Source: Karstenula rhodostoma CBS 690.94 (taxonomy: Eukaryota > Ascomycota > Dothideomycetes > Pleosporales > Didymosphaeriaceae). Taken from it: a stretch of DNA of 64,000 nucleotides. Position 1 is the stretch's first letter; each line of letters begins with the position of its first letter. A program made the translations under genes and the position numbers. Below the pieces are notes generated by a model. The model was not told the origin of the DNA, did no database searches, and saw nothing but the letters and a program-made list of their open reading frames with translations. The stretch covers positions 252,181 to 316,180 of the forward strand of contig MU001497.1 of the NCBI GenBank assembly GCA_010093485.1, written 5' to 3'. Positions 12,040 through 22,043 of the stretch are shown here, one piece after another.

Positions 12040-12679
12040 CTTGCCGCGGTGTCCAAATATCTAGCACAACGTAATCAAAAGCGCAGTGCAGTACTAAGAG
12101 AGACTTGAAGATTTTGAAACGGAGATATATATACCAAACGCGAGACGGAGTTCGATTCGCGATTCACACTGCAGACTGTAAACAAACTCCGTTATCAACT
12201 ATATAGTGCTGCGCACAGTGATCCCACGCGCAATTCACCGTGTCGATCTCATCAGCATTAGAGTATGCGTATGGCCCTGTGACAAGATCGCTTGGATACA
12301 CCTAGTAACAATTTGCCTCTCTACCCAGGATGGAACTTCAAAGTGCATGTCAATTAAAGCCCTGAGGTCCGATGCCGCACACCGCCATATACCAAGTGGA
12401 TAGATGTAGGCGCCTGATGCTAAACAGGAGTCTGTTGGGCAGGGCAACCCGGGGAGCCATCGTCACATCCCTCACCACTCGCATGCGCTACCACTCCGAG
12501 CTGCCGTAACAAACGGCGCGTGTGCAGATCCGGGGTTGCGGCGGAGATATTGCATGAGGGTCATGGGGAAGTGTAATATATATGCGCTAGACCAATAGGG
12601 CAGCTCGCGGGATAACCGCCAAACAAAAACAAAGCGAGGTATAGATAGATAGATACCGCGACCATCGCACGCAACCGCC
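12040..12679. other. Intergenic gap between esterase and PRISE genes
   Basis: About 640 bp with a short GATA-type tetranucleotide run near 12640-12655. It holds the esterase promoter and the PRISE gene 3' flank; no coding evidence. Confidence 0.45.
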
Positions 12680-13942
12680 CTACGGAATGACCTTCGCCAA
12701 CCTCATGCGGTCGAACGCGACCTTCCACGTCTCAGGTGTCTCAATCACTTCCGTGTATCCGACCCCATGGGAAGCCTCCATGCTCATCTGGCGGTCGAAG
12801 TCGAACATAGTCATGATATAGTACTAACCCACACCGTTAGCATACCGACTCTCCCCACAAACCCACACGTGCAAGCATACCTGGAACCCGGGATGCGTGA
12901 TATCGCTATCGACGGAGCCCTTCTTAAGCCCCTCCTTCTCCTCCAGCGCATCCCACTCCCCCCTATGCGCCGCAATATACGCCCCAGGCTGCGGTGCGTT
13001 CTCCTCGGGCCCCGTCCCCTCCAGCCCAAAGTACTCGCATATAACCGGCCACTTGCCCTTCCAGTTGTCCTCCTGGCCGCCGACGTTGAAGCTCCGCGAC
13101 GCCGTCGTCTCGGGATGCAGCGACGCGTGGATGGAGAAGTGCGCCACCATGTCCTGCGGTGACTCGTTGTAGCGATTCACCCACGACTTTTCGGTCCCGG
13201 GGAACGGGACTTTCGCGCCTGCGCCTTGGACCGCGCGGTAGAGCGAGAGGTAGAGTGCGAGTGTTTGCGCGAGACAGTAGGCGTTGTTGTTGGGGACGAA
13301 GCCGATGATGTTGTCCGGGCGGACTTCGCACCAGTTCCAAGGTTTGTCTTTGGAGATGCGCTTCAGGCAGTCGATCTGGTTGTAGTAGAAGAGCTCGGAA
13401 AGGGCGGGCTCGGGGATCGGGGGGAGGGTTTCGCGGAGGGGGAGGTCGTTGGCGAAGGGAAATTTATCCAGCATTTGGCAGCCGTATATCTTTGTGCCGG
13501 AGGGGAGGACGACGTAGGAGAGGGCGGGGGAGAGCTTCTCGATGGCCGTCACGGCGCGCTCGAGCATGGCCTCGTTTGTTTTGCATTCTGCGTCGTTGTC
13601 GTCGATTTGTTTGTACGCTGGTGAGTATGAGCGCGGCGCATCGCAATGGAAGATACGATACTTACAGTAGAAATAAACCTGCGTTACGCTGTCTACATCT
13701 GGTACCTTCTCTTTGAGCGTCTTCTCCAGCTCCTCCTGGCTGCCCTTCAACAAGTCGATCCCAGACACGATCTGCAGCCTTGGATCATCGGGCCACAGCG
13801 CCATTTCGCGCGTCAACGGCCGATTGACCAGCGCAGACACCTTTGTGAACGCGTCTTTCGACGGATACCCATTGAGGATGGAGTTGACGATGGCCCAGCC
13901 CGAGATCCCCGACGCGCCGTAGACAAGCGCATGATTCCCCAT
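12680..13942 (-). CDS. PRISE-type NAD(P)H reductase (progesterone 5-beta-reductase/iridoid synthase fold)
   Basis: Three exons (13942-13666, 13617-12881, 12823-12680) give 385 residues. The nucleotide site is ALVYGASGISGWAI. The two PRISE active-site neighbourhoods are visible: a lysine in LPSGTKIYG and a tyrosine in FYYNQIDCL, replacing the usual YxxxK arrangement of SDRs. The last exon adds the C-terminus ending KVIP. Family members reduce enones, often in secondary metabolism; the substrate here is unknown. An in-frame ATG at 14029 would add 29 residues, but I prefer 13942 because family proteins start just before the Rossmann strand. Confidence 0.82.
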
Positions 13943-14404
13943 TCTCGCGACAAGCTTCGTGAGTATACCTAGATTCGAATAGGTATCCAGGGACGACCGT
14001 TTCTCTGCAGCTTCAATTCTCCCAAACACTCTTGCGGACGCACGCCTCGCGCCAAAGCAGGACTCTAGAATTATTAATACCCTCCTGGCAGCTTCACTAC
14101 CCCCGCGACTGCAAGCAAAGGCTGATTTAGCCCTCTAAACATAGTAAGGCGCAGACAATCAGGTCCGCTGATCAGTCCGGCCTCTTTCGCGGAGAACATC
14201 TTCCTCCCCCAGCCCTGACACCAGCGGGGAGAACAAACGCGGGGGTAGCTGACTCGCGGTCGGAAGTGCGTCCCGACCCTTCGTCTCTGCATATCCGGGG
14301 TCTTAATCATCATCCACACCACGATGGGTAGATACTTTGCCGATGATAGTCCAACAAGAAGTGTAGATAGTAGTCTCCGTCGCTCCCTGAAGACTCTCGC
14401 AGAA
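13943..14404. other. Divergent intergenic region (PRISE / SnoaL relic)
   Basis: About 460 bp between divergent starts. The frame upstream of 14405 is open back to 14324, but the added residues look non-coding. No other gene is seen. Confidence 0.4.
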
Positions 14405-14889
14405 ATGACGTCAGACGCGGCTAACACCCCCAACCCCTACGCCTCTTCCTACCCACCAAACAGCACCCTCGATCCCAGCATCAAAGCCCTACTCGTGCAC
14501 TACTACCGGAAACTTGACACCCCCGGCTCCCACATCGAGTACGCGCAATGCTGGGTTGGAGACGGCATCTTGGTGGGCAACGGTGCGCTGGTACACCAAT
14601 CTTCCAGATAAAATAACCAACAGCTGTAGCTACAAGAAACCCCATTCAGGCATGTAAAACGGCGTGCCGAAGAGACTTTCACCGCCAACGGATGGTTTTT
14701 CCATTCGGAGATGGTGCAGATGAGTCGGTACGGTGGAGTACAGGCCCGAAGATGGGTTGTATAGAAGCAAGATATGGCTGCGCGGGCGAAGTACGAGAAG
14801 GGATCTACGATGGTCGGGGCGAGGTTTGTGGGAGTGTGGGTCTGGGTTACGGGGTAGCACTCGCCAAGGTAGACTTTGGTGAATGTTGA
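14405..14889 (+). pseudogene. Broken SnoaL-like (NTF2-fold) gene
   Basis: Residues encoded from 14405 (MTSDAANTPNPY, then STLDPSIKALLVHYYRKLDT and EYAQCWVGDGIL) follow a common fungal SnoaL-like family. The frame stops at 14609-14611. A different frame then picks up the family's later motif, VFPFGDGADE, at about 14692-14721, and ends at 14889 without the usual C-terminal strand. No GT-AG intron I could find joins the two frames correctly: splicing from 14590 to about 14628 lands in the wrong frame and meets a TAG. I therefore call a frameshifted pseudogene. A single sequencing indel is the alternative. Confidence 0.5.
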
Positions 14890-15138
14890 TCGATACCTTT
14901 TAAGTGATGACAGAACCTGCTATTACGGAAAAGTGTATACCGATTCCTTTACCTGTAATCAAAACGCCAATTGATGCTCCCCAGTCAAAGCAAGACGAGC
15001 GTCTGCATCCGCCCCTGAGACACAAAGCCCGCCTGTAACGCCCCCAATCTGCCATGTTAAAAAAACCCCTATGAATACTTCCATGAAGCCACCCATTACT
15101 CCTCGTTAATAGACCTTACGCTCTTCACCAGACTCCCT

Positions 15139-15639
15139 TCAACCCTTCCTCCGCCCGAACCACCCCCTCACCTTCCCCAGTCCGCGCCGCACATCACTGC
15201 TCGATCCTACCGCCTCCGTCACCCCCAGATCCGCCGTCAACTTGCCACCCTCAACAAACGTCTCGAACGTCTTCGCGCGGTTGCACGTTTTGGTCTTGCC
15301 ATCCGCGGGGTCGATCTGCGCAGCGGCGTTCTTGGGTGTGACCGCTCCGGCAGCAGGGGAAGTCTTTGATTGGTCTTTCTTAGGCGTTGAGGCGGCGGGT
15401 GAAGAGGTGTCTTTGGTCTTGGAGAAGACGGCGAACATGCTGGAGGGCTGGTTGTGCGAGATGAAGGAGCCGAAAGAGGGGATGTCGTGGACTGGGGCCA
15501 GCGTGGTGGTTATGTCTGCCGGGGGAACGCTGGCTGTTGAGACGCGGTATTCTCTCTGTAGTTTCGTTGGAGTTGCTGGCTCCCAGCTGGCAAGGGCGGG
15601 AGGTGTGGGTCGCGGGCATTCAATTGTGGAGTTCTTCAT
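15139..15639 (-). CDS. Small hypothetical protein, Pro/Ser/Thr-rich
   Basis: A single exon of 166 residues with no recognised domain. The N-terminal half is rich in Pro, Ala, Thr and Ser; the middle is Lys/Ser/Ala-rich (STPKKDQSKTSPAAGA). The C-terminal 50 residues are the most structured (KTCNRAKTFETFVEG) and end in a basic, aromatic tail (VRGWFGRRKG). There is no signal peptide or membrane segment. The coding case rests on length, frame and the clean start; the opposite strand also has a 149-codon frame, so the assignment is moderate. Confidence 0.5.
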   Translation of the reverse strand: MKNSTIECPRPTPPALASWEPATPTKLQREYRVSTASVPPADITTTLAPVHDIPSFGSFISHNQPSSMFAVFSKTKDTSSPAASTPKKDQSKTSPAAGAVTPKNAAAQIDPADGKTKTCNRAKTFETFVEGGKLTADLGVTEAVGSSSDVRRGLGKVRGWFGRRKG

Positions 15640-16341
15640 GATGGCGGCAAGTGAATGCGGAGCGGGCTGGACCGTGCGGGACTTGCAGTGAATGTTTGTA
15701 TCTCGTGAATGAGTAAAACGAGTGCTGAGATGATGGAGGCTCAGGCTGGCTGGTGCGGTGTGACAGTTGCAGGTGCACTTGCTGGGGCCGACACGATATT
15801 GCAGCTGCGACCGCGGCGGCGCGGTCAGGGAAGCGCAGGTCGTGCATTTGCGACGAACGTGTTCGATCTTACTGACGTGAAGTTGAGATTGGCAACAAAA
15901 AGTCTGAGAGCCTCAATGTAGGGAGAAGGACCAGCCGTGGTGTTGTCGTGCTGTGACGCATGCGCTAGTGCCACGTAGGGCAAGTACAGGCTCGTTGAAC
16001 GACGGAAAGGCGTAGTTTTCGTCGGTGGCACGAGTGTTACATTGAGACGATATTTGACACGCGGCGAGTACGACTTCACTGTCAGTGTTGTGTAGCGGCG
16101 ATGGGGTGGTCTAGCTCGCTGAAAAGCGTTGCATTGCATAGTTCACCTTGCAATGAACCAATCTAGTGCATGCCGCTTACCGAAAGCCTGGTGATGTCAT
16201 CAAGATGGCTGCAGCCACCTTGATGGAATGAATACTATGATCGATAACCTATTTAACTGAGTAGAGGAAGAACGCAACCAAGCAATCTATTCGACCGTCT
16301 ACCTCTATACGCACCTCATACACCCCCCAGAGACCGCTGAC
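15640..16341. other. Intergenic gap
   Basis: About 700 bp that includes the promoter of the small minus-strand gene and the 3' flank of the next SDR. Nothing else is recognisable. Confidence 0.45.
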
Positions 16342-17367
16342 CTAATCCTCCTTGGCGCCCACCATCTCACAGCTTATTTTCCACAGCTTCTTCTCACTCA
16401 CCTCATCATAAGCCGCCTTAGTGTATCCGAAATGCGGATTACCTTCCACCGCCTGCTCGGCTACATGGCAATCTTCAAGGTACGCGCCGCCAATGCCCTC
16501 CAGCTCCTTGCCGACCGCAGCCCAGACTTGCGTCGCAGCGCCTTGTTCGGGGCTCTTCAATGCGCGCATAAACCCCTCGTCCGCGAGCCAGCTCTCAATC
16601 AGCTCCTTCGGAAGGAATTGGCCGATTCCTGTAGCGATAACACCAGGCATGACGCTAAAGGCGTGGAGATGCTGTGCGCCGTAGCGCCGCTCGATCTCGG
16701 TGCCCATCTGGATGTTTGCCAGCTTGGACTGCCCGTACGCAAGGCGCGGGTCGTAGATGCCCTCGAGATTAATGTTGTCGAAGAAGATGCGCGGTCCGTC
16801 GTGGTGGCCTGAGGAGCTCACGTTGACGACGCGGCTTCCAAAGCTTGGGCTCGCGGATGCAAGGAGCGTGGGCTTGAGCAGCTGGAATAGCAGGAAGTGC
16901 GCGAGGTGGTTGACGCCGAATTGCGTCTCGAACCCATCCTCCGTCCGTCCCTCGGGGGCCATCATGACGCCGGCGTTGTTGACAAGAACGTTCAGTGTCG
17001 AGCACCTAGATAGGAAGTCTGCGGCGCCAGCGCGCACGCTGGAGAGTGAGTTGTTGTCCAGGTGGATGAGGTCGAGTTTTCCAGGCTTAAGGTCATCCTT
17101 CAGCACTTCACGAGCTTTGTCGAGGTTCCGAACGGCGCCATGGACATGCATGCCGGCCGCCATGAGAGCGCGCGCGGTCTCGATGCCCAGACCGGACGAC
17201 ACGCCGGTGACAAGAGCGACTTTCCCGCTAAGCTTGCCGATGAGGTCTTGATCGTTGAGGATCTGGAGTGCTGTGGGACGAGCGTCGCCGGCGCCTCTCA
17301 GGTTCTCCGGCTTGTGAGCTTCGGTGTGGGGAGTGGGCAGGTTGGTAAGATCTTCGGGGGGAGACAT
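16342..17367 (-). CDS. Retinol dehydrogenase/WWOX-like SDR
   Basis: A single exon of 341 residues. The cofactor motif is VALVTGVSSGLGIETA near residue 50. It is followed by an acidic strand end (HLDNNSL), NNAGVMM, the serine strand VVNVSSSG and the catalytic YGQSK. This order and length fit the retinol-dehydrogenase / WW-domain-oxidoreductase-like group, which is common in fungi and often of unknown substrate. The N-terminal 45 residues are polar and family-variable. The enzyme is probably cytosolic or ER-associated and uses NADP(H); substrate not inferable. Confidence 0.88.
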   Translation of the reverse strand: MSPPEDLTNLPTPHTEAHKPENLRGAGDARPTALQILNDQDLIGKLSGKVALVTGVSSGLGIETARALMAAGMHVHGAVRNLDKAREVLKDDLKPGKLDLIHLDNNSLSSVRAGAADFLSRCSTLNVLVNNAGVMMAPEGRTEDGFETQFGVNHLAHFLLFQLLKPTLLASASPSFGSRVVNVSSSGHHDGPRIFFDNINLEGIYDPRLAYGQSKLANIQMGTEIERRYGAQHLHAFSVMPGVIATGIGQFLPKELIESWLADEGFMRALKSPEQGAATQVWAAVGKELEGIGGAYLEDCHVAEQAVEGNPHFGYTKAAYDEVSEKKLWKISCEMVGAKED

Positions 17368-17999
17368 CTTGTGGATGAGATGTTGAGTAGCTAGGTAGGT
17401 GTAATTTGGGGCGGTACTGAATGCAAGTGTAGATATAGTGAGACTGTGAATGCGTTGCGACGATGCTCAAGGTGAGTGCACAACTGCTTCCTTTATACAC
17501 CGGAACTGTCGAGTGGTGACTCTGTCCGCGACATCTTCGAGTCCGAGTGGACATGTTGAATACTCATCTCTCCGGCGCGAGCAGCATTGCGTAGCGACAA
17601 CGCGGTCGAATTCGTGGTTGTAGTGGGGATAGTGGCTAGATCTGGACCACGTTTACCCAATCGGGGGGAGGGGGGGTGGACAACCGCTGGGGACGGGGGC
17701 GGCATAATCGCTCCGTTTACCGATTAGTGATCATCGGGCTATATGTAAACACAGCTGCCCCAGACGCTTTGTGCAACTGCGTTTAATATGAATTTGCATT
17801 GAAGTGAACAATGGCCTGGTTGGTCAACGCAGCCAAATCCGACGAAACAAATATCTGAAAGCAATACGATCCGAAACCTCGTCAATTAAAGGTTGTATGT
17901 CCCCCAATGCGGTAACCTACCCAAAGGCCTCGTAGCTCTTGCTAAGGCTGTCCTAACGGAGTCGTGCTCCTGGTATCATAGAAAAAAATGTATGTGCGC
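17368..17999. other. Intergenic gap between SDR promoter and coiled-coil gene 3' end
   Basis: About 630 bp, including a G-run near 17660-17680. I see no supported gene. Confidence 0.45.
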
Positions 18000-18631
18000 T
18001 TATGCCTTCTGTCCGTTGTCGGTGCGGGCGGTGTGTGGCCGGTCTACAAAAACGTATTCAGTGCTGCTGTCAGAATGGGTGAGTTCTGACAACGCACCTG
18101 GCATGTTCTGCGCGGTCCAAGGGGCCGTGTTCTCCTTGTTCTGGCGCATCGGCCGAGGGCTTCCGCTGCTCTCCAGGCGGGCCTTGTCTTGGACGGAGAA
18201 GGTGTCCTCGACAGGGGTGCGGCGCTGGCTGTCTTTCCGGCGCGGCGGGGAGTTGCGGGCCTGGTTCAGGCGCTCCTCAGTCTCGCGGAGCTTCGCCTCG
18301 AGCGCTTCGAGTTCCTGGGTGTGGGTGGTGACGGCTTGCTTCCTGGGAGGGTAGCTGTCAGCAGGCGCAACGCGCAGACGAGGCGCAGGACACGCACTTC
18401 TGATGCACCGTCTTCTCGAGCAGATCGATGCCGTCGTCGAGCCGGAAGAGGTCGTCGAGCTCTGACATGAAGTTGCGGGCGATGGTCCTGGGCGCTTCCT
18501 GTCAGCTGCGAGCTTCCAGCGGCTTGGGCAAGCTGGCGCGGGAGCTCTTACGACTGGGGACGGTTGCTTGGCTTCCAGCCGGCGTCGGGGTCCTCTACGG
18601 CGGTCTGCTGGAATGTCTGCGTCGACGACAT
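18000..18631 (-). CDS. Small coiled-coil protein of unknown function
   Basis: Three exons (18631-18552, 18487-18398, 18342-18000) give 170 residues. The two introns (64 and 55 nt) join TFQQTAVEDPDAGWKPSN to IARNFMSELDDLFRLDDGID and then to an uninterrupted heptad region, QELEALEAKLRETEERL. Residues about 28-90 are predicted helical and coiled coil. The rest is disordered, Pro/Arg/Ser-rich, and ends with an acidic/aromatic patch (STEYVFVDRP). The size and layout resemble small spindle, kinetochore or BLOC-type subunits, but I cannot place it. It is transcribed away from the bromodomain gene, about 850 bp apart. Confidence 0.6.
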
Positions 18632-19478
18632 GGTGAAGCGTGTGTTGTGTTATGCTAAGGCACGGGACAGGACGATGGATAGCAAGGTGGATGGATGGGT
18701 TGGGTGGTGCGGGCAGCTGGAGGCTATAACGCGGCGCCGGTGAATGCAAGCAGCAATGACTTGGGAGTGTTTCAAGCTGAAGACTGGGCGGGTGGGCAGG
18801 CGGGGAGCAAGCATGATACGGGGTCCTTATTTCTATGGCGGGTGGGAGTAATATTAGGTTGAAAAGGAGGCCGCTGCTCTGGTCGTCAATCCATGCCGCG
18901 TTGGGCCGTTGGTGCAAGCAGGAGGTCGATCCAGTGGAGGCAGGAGCGACCCGCACATGGCGCGGCGCAGGCGTCGACCAGGCAGTGTCTCGCAGACTCT
19001 CACTCTCACCGGCGCCGTCTTTGCTGCGCGCCTGAGCATCATCACCTGCACCATCACATTCACCATCACATTCACCATCACCATCACAGGCACCGTCCAT
19101 AGCGGCGACCAGGCGCACCTGGGCCCTGTCCTGGCCGCTCTCCCGCGCCGCCTGCCGCCATCACCAGGGGCGCTAGGTGCACGTGCCCGGCGGCGCCTGA
19201 TTCGCTGCCCGCGGTTGCACCTTCCACCTTCCCAGCGACTGCGAGCCCGTCGGCGCCCAGAGACAGCAGAAACGCACCGCGACGCCCAGCCACGACTTTT
19301 CCATCAAACCGCGCGGCCTCCATCGCCCCCCGCTGCACCACCAACCCCGCCCTGCCCATGCGACGCCTGTGAATGCCCACACGCCCCCCGTACACCCGCG
19401 CTCGCCGTCGCCGTGGCGCCTCTCCCACCGTCCGCCTGCCGCCCGCGCGCTCCGTCCCAGGCCCAGTGGTTCCGGGGG
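18632..19478. promoter_or_regulatory. Shared divergent upstream region
   Basis: About 850 bp between the start codons of the coiled-coil gene (minus) and the bromodomain gene (plus). The frame upstream of the bromodomain start stays open from 18909, but the translation is low-complexity and unlike a domain, so I treat it as promoter and 5' UTR. Expect both transcription start sites here. Confidence 0.45.
19050..19088. repeat. Short tandem repeat, CAC/CAT-rich
   Basis: About three copies of a 12-bp unit (ACCATCACATTC type) followed by shorter CACCAT units. It lies in the region upstream of the bromodomain start; in one frame it would encode a histidine run. Probably a non-coding minisatellite in the 5' UTR. 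Confidence 0.6.
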
Positions 19479-22043
19479 ATGAATACTAGCCTGACCGCCT
19501 ACACCCACCTCGAGTCGCTACTTCTGTTCCAGTCGCTCCATGCATACGGTGTAAACCCACACGTCTTCAGCAGCATCTCCGAGCTGCTGAAGGCCAATCC
19601 GGACATCACTTCTGATAGGCGCTTCCAGAGCGGCCGCCTGAGCCCAGATGCCTTGCGCAACTTCTACCTGCACATCTTGAAGGAAGAGATCCGGAACGAG
19701 CGGGACCAGCCAGATGGCGATGCGACCGCTGGAGAGGTCAAGTCGCGCAAGAGAAAGGCGCCCAGCCCCAGTCTGCCCACCGTGCAAGAGTCGTTGCAGC
19801 ACCAGCATCTCATTCCGAAGCTGGTGAACAAGCTCTATGCCCACTATCGAGCCGCCATCACCGAACAGATCAGGCAGGATGAGGATCGCTACGAGAGGCT
19901 GCAGCGCGAACTGCAGGCCATCGAGCGCGGCGAGTGGGACAACCAGATGAAAGAGAGGGCAAATGGGCAATCAGCGTCGCGCAGTCCCAGTCTCCCCAAG
20001 AAGTCACCTCTGCTGGCCCAGCAGCCGCTTTCCACCCCGACCAATGCCAGTGCCCAGTCGCAGGACCCCGCCCGTCCGAATGGCCCATCTATGCTCGCGC
20101 CGGGTCCTTTAGGTCCTTTTCAGCCCAATCTGGCACCTGCGCTCTCGCAACCCGGCCAGGCCGGCACATCCGCTGCTCCAAGTCCTTTACCGCGAAAGAA
20201 AGGCAAACAATCGACGCCTCAACCACCTAGCACCGCGCAACCTCCTCAAACTCCGCGATCGCAGGGTTCCAGTCATGCCCAGCAGGGTCCATCCCACGCA
20301 AATGCGCCATACGCTCCCCCTGTGTCAACCCAGCCGCCGCATTTGCAGACCCACCCTTCAACACCAGGGCCTCAAGATGCGTCTACGCCAGGAAGCCAGC
20401 ATACTCCCTATCATGGTTTCCAGCAGCATTTGCAAAGCGGGCACGCTTCCGGACCTCATTTCCAGCAGCCTATACAGCCCTATATGGCTAACGGTGTACC
20501 CCAACTCGCGCCTAGTCCGGGACCCCAGCAAACACAGCATTCTCCAACCCATCAACGTTTCCCGGGACCAGTTCAGCCGAATCCGCAGTCGCCTAGTGTG
20601 CAAACTCCACCCCAACAAAGAGGCTACTTCCCAATTGCTGGACAGCCGCCCTATCTGCCTCAGCATCCACAGCCAGGCCAACCTCCTCCACAAGGTGGTT
20701 TCATGCTTCCACCTTTCCAGGTAGCGCCACAAGACCCGTCGCGATTGCAACAACATGCTTCACATCCACCCCAGCAACAGGTTTCAACCCCCGTCAATGC
20801 ACGACAGTCGTCTAACAAGGTCATGCCCCATACCGGTAGGCCAGGTGTTCCGCCAATGCAACCTATGCAGGGCCAACCAACCAACCTTGCAACACCAGTT
20901 AGCATACATGCAATCATGAGTGCGCTGTCAACACCCAGAACGCCAAAGACTGTGTGGAAGCCCGCAGCGAGAAGTTTGGGGTCGACATCGGCGCCCCGTC
21001 CGTCTGTGAGTCCCATCGACGACTTTGGGCCGAGTCAGGACCAACAACATGGCTCTCCGAAATCGAAATCAATGCGCAAGTCCAGGGCAAAGGGCAAGAC
21101 GAAAGTAAAAGAGCAGGAGCCAGACGCAGAGCAGGAGCCTCACCCTGATTCGGATCATCCGACCGAGGAAGCCGTTCCCGAGATGGAGATCAGACAAGGG
21201 CGACCACGAAGGAAAGGCCCCATCAAAAAGGGCCGACCTGGCAGTATCGCGTCGTCCCATGCAGGCACATCTGCCCGGGGCCGCAGCAGGAGCCATTCGA
21301 TACTTTCGCACACGGAGACTATCGCAGCTGATACCGAATCACAAGCGGGAAGTCGGATCAAATCAGAAGATGACGATGAGCTCGCTGCAACTCCCTCGCA
21401 GATGTCGACGCGGGGACGCAGCGCAGCCAAACCGAATAACAAGCGCAAACGAAACTTACGAGAACTAAGCCCCGAAGAAAGCGAGGATCGATCTGGAACC
21501 CCTTCCCTAGCTAGAACGGTGGTGGCGACTCGGCATTTCTCACGCATGTGTGCACCCCTGATGAATGATATCGGTTCGCACAAGCACGCCTCTACGTTCA
21601 CCACAGCTGTCAGAGCGAAGGACGCGGAAGGATATTACGACATCATCAAGCGACCTACGGATATCAAAACAATCCAGAAGGCCATCGCAGCGGGCGCAAA
21701 ACAGGTAGCAGCTGCAGCGTCTGGCGACACGCCATCGGGTAGTCCGGGTGGCGCCGGCGGCGTCGTTGAGCTTCCACATACCCCTGACAACATACCTCCT
21801 AAGGCGATTGTGAACTCGGCCCAACTAGAGAAAGAGCTGATGCGCATGTTTGTCAACGCTGTCATGTTCAATCCTGGCGAGGAGGGCGTTGTGGAAGATG
21901 CGCGAGAAATGTTCGAGTCGGTGCAGCGCAGCGTGTCGAGCTGGCGCAGTGTAGAACCTTCGAGCGGGAGGATGGAGGTCGAAGAGACGCCGCCAGTCCT
22001 GGACGAGGATGTGCCGGTGGCGTCGAAAAGGAGGAAGCTGTGA
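19479..22043 (+). CDS. BRD8-like bromodomain protein (putative NuA4 component)
   Basis: A single exon of 854 residues from the ATG that opens MNTSLTAYTHLESLLLFQSL. Residues 1-165 form a conserved helical N-terminus (FSSISELLKANPDI, then LSPDALRNFYLHILKEEI and LVNKLYAHYRAAI). The middle, about residues 165-670, is a disordered Pro/Gln/Ser-rich region with basic and AT-hook-like patches (RPRRKGPIKKGRPG). A bromodomain follows at about 670-830 (HFSRMCAPLMNDIGSHKHA, YYDIIKRPTDIKTIQKAI, MFVNAVMFNP), with a long loop insertion. The asparagine in MFNP is in the acetyl-lysine-binding position. The layout fits fungal BRD8-like subunits of the NuA4 histone acetyltransferase; nuclear location is inferred. 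Confidence 0.85.
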   Translation: MNTSLTAYTHLESLLLFQSLHAYGVNPHVFSSISELLKANPDITSDRRFQSGRLSPDALRNFYLHILKEEIRNERDQPDGDATAGEVKSRKRKAPSPSLPTVQESLQHQHLIPKLVNKLYAHYRAAITEQIRQDEDRYERLQRELQAIERGEWDNQMKERANGQSASRSPSLPKKSPLLAQQPLSTPTNASAQSQDPARPNGPSMLAPGPLGPFQPNLAPALSQPGQAGTSAAPSPLPRKKGKQSTPQPPSTAQPPQTPRSQGSSHAQQGPSHANAPYAPPVSTQPPHLQTHPSTPGPQDASTPGSQHTPYHGFQQHLQSGHASGPHFQQPIQPYMANGVPQLAPSPGPQQTQHSPTHQRFPGPVQPNPQSPSVQTPPQQRGYFPIAGQPPYLPQHPQPGQPPPQGGFMLPPFQVAPQDPSRLQQHASHPPQQQVSTPVNARQSSNKVMPHTGRPGVPPMQPMQGQPTNLATPVSIHAIMSALSTPRTPKTVWKPAARSLGSTSAPRPSVSPIDDFGPSQDQQHGSPKSKSMRKSRAKGKTKVKEQEPDAEQEPHPDSDHPTEEAVPEMEIRQGRPRRKGPIKKGRPGSIASSHAGTSARGRSRSHSILSHTETIAADTESQAGSRIKSEDDDELAATPSQMSTRGRSAAKPNNKRKRNLRELSPEESEDRSGTPSLARTVVATRHFSRMCAPLMNDIGSHKHASTFTTAVRAKDAEGYYDIIKRPTDIKTIQKAIAAGAKQVAAAASGDTPSGSPGGAGGVVELPHTPDNIPPKAIVNSAQLEKELMRMFVNAVMFNPGEEGVVEDAREMFESVQRSVSSWRSVEPSSGRMEVEETPPVLDEDVPVASKRRKL

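Noticed and set aside
18909..19478. In-frame N-terminal extension of the bromodomain protein with a histidine-rich or Thr/Ile-rich run
   Set aside because: The translation is low-complexity, repeats a short minisatellite, and lacks conservation-like features; the ATG at 19479 begins the conserved N-terminus.
19084..19508. Gly/Arg-rich minus-strand ORFs opposite the bromodomain 5' region
   Set aside because: Shadow frames of GC-rich sequence with no motif and no splice support.
20358..21604. Several minus-strand ORFs of 80-150 codons inside the bromodomain gene
   Set aside because: They mirror the Pro/Gln-rich coding strand; composition is that of an antisense shadow.
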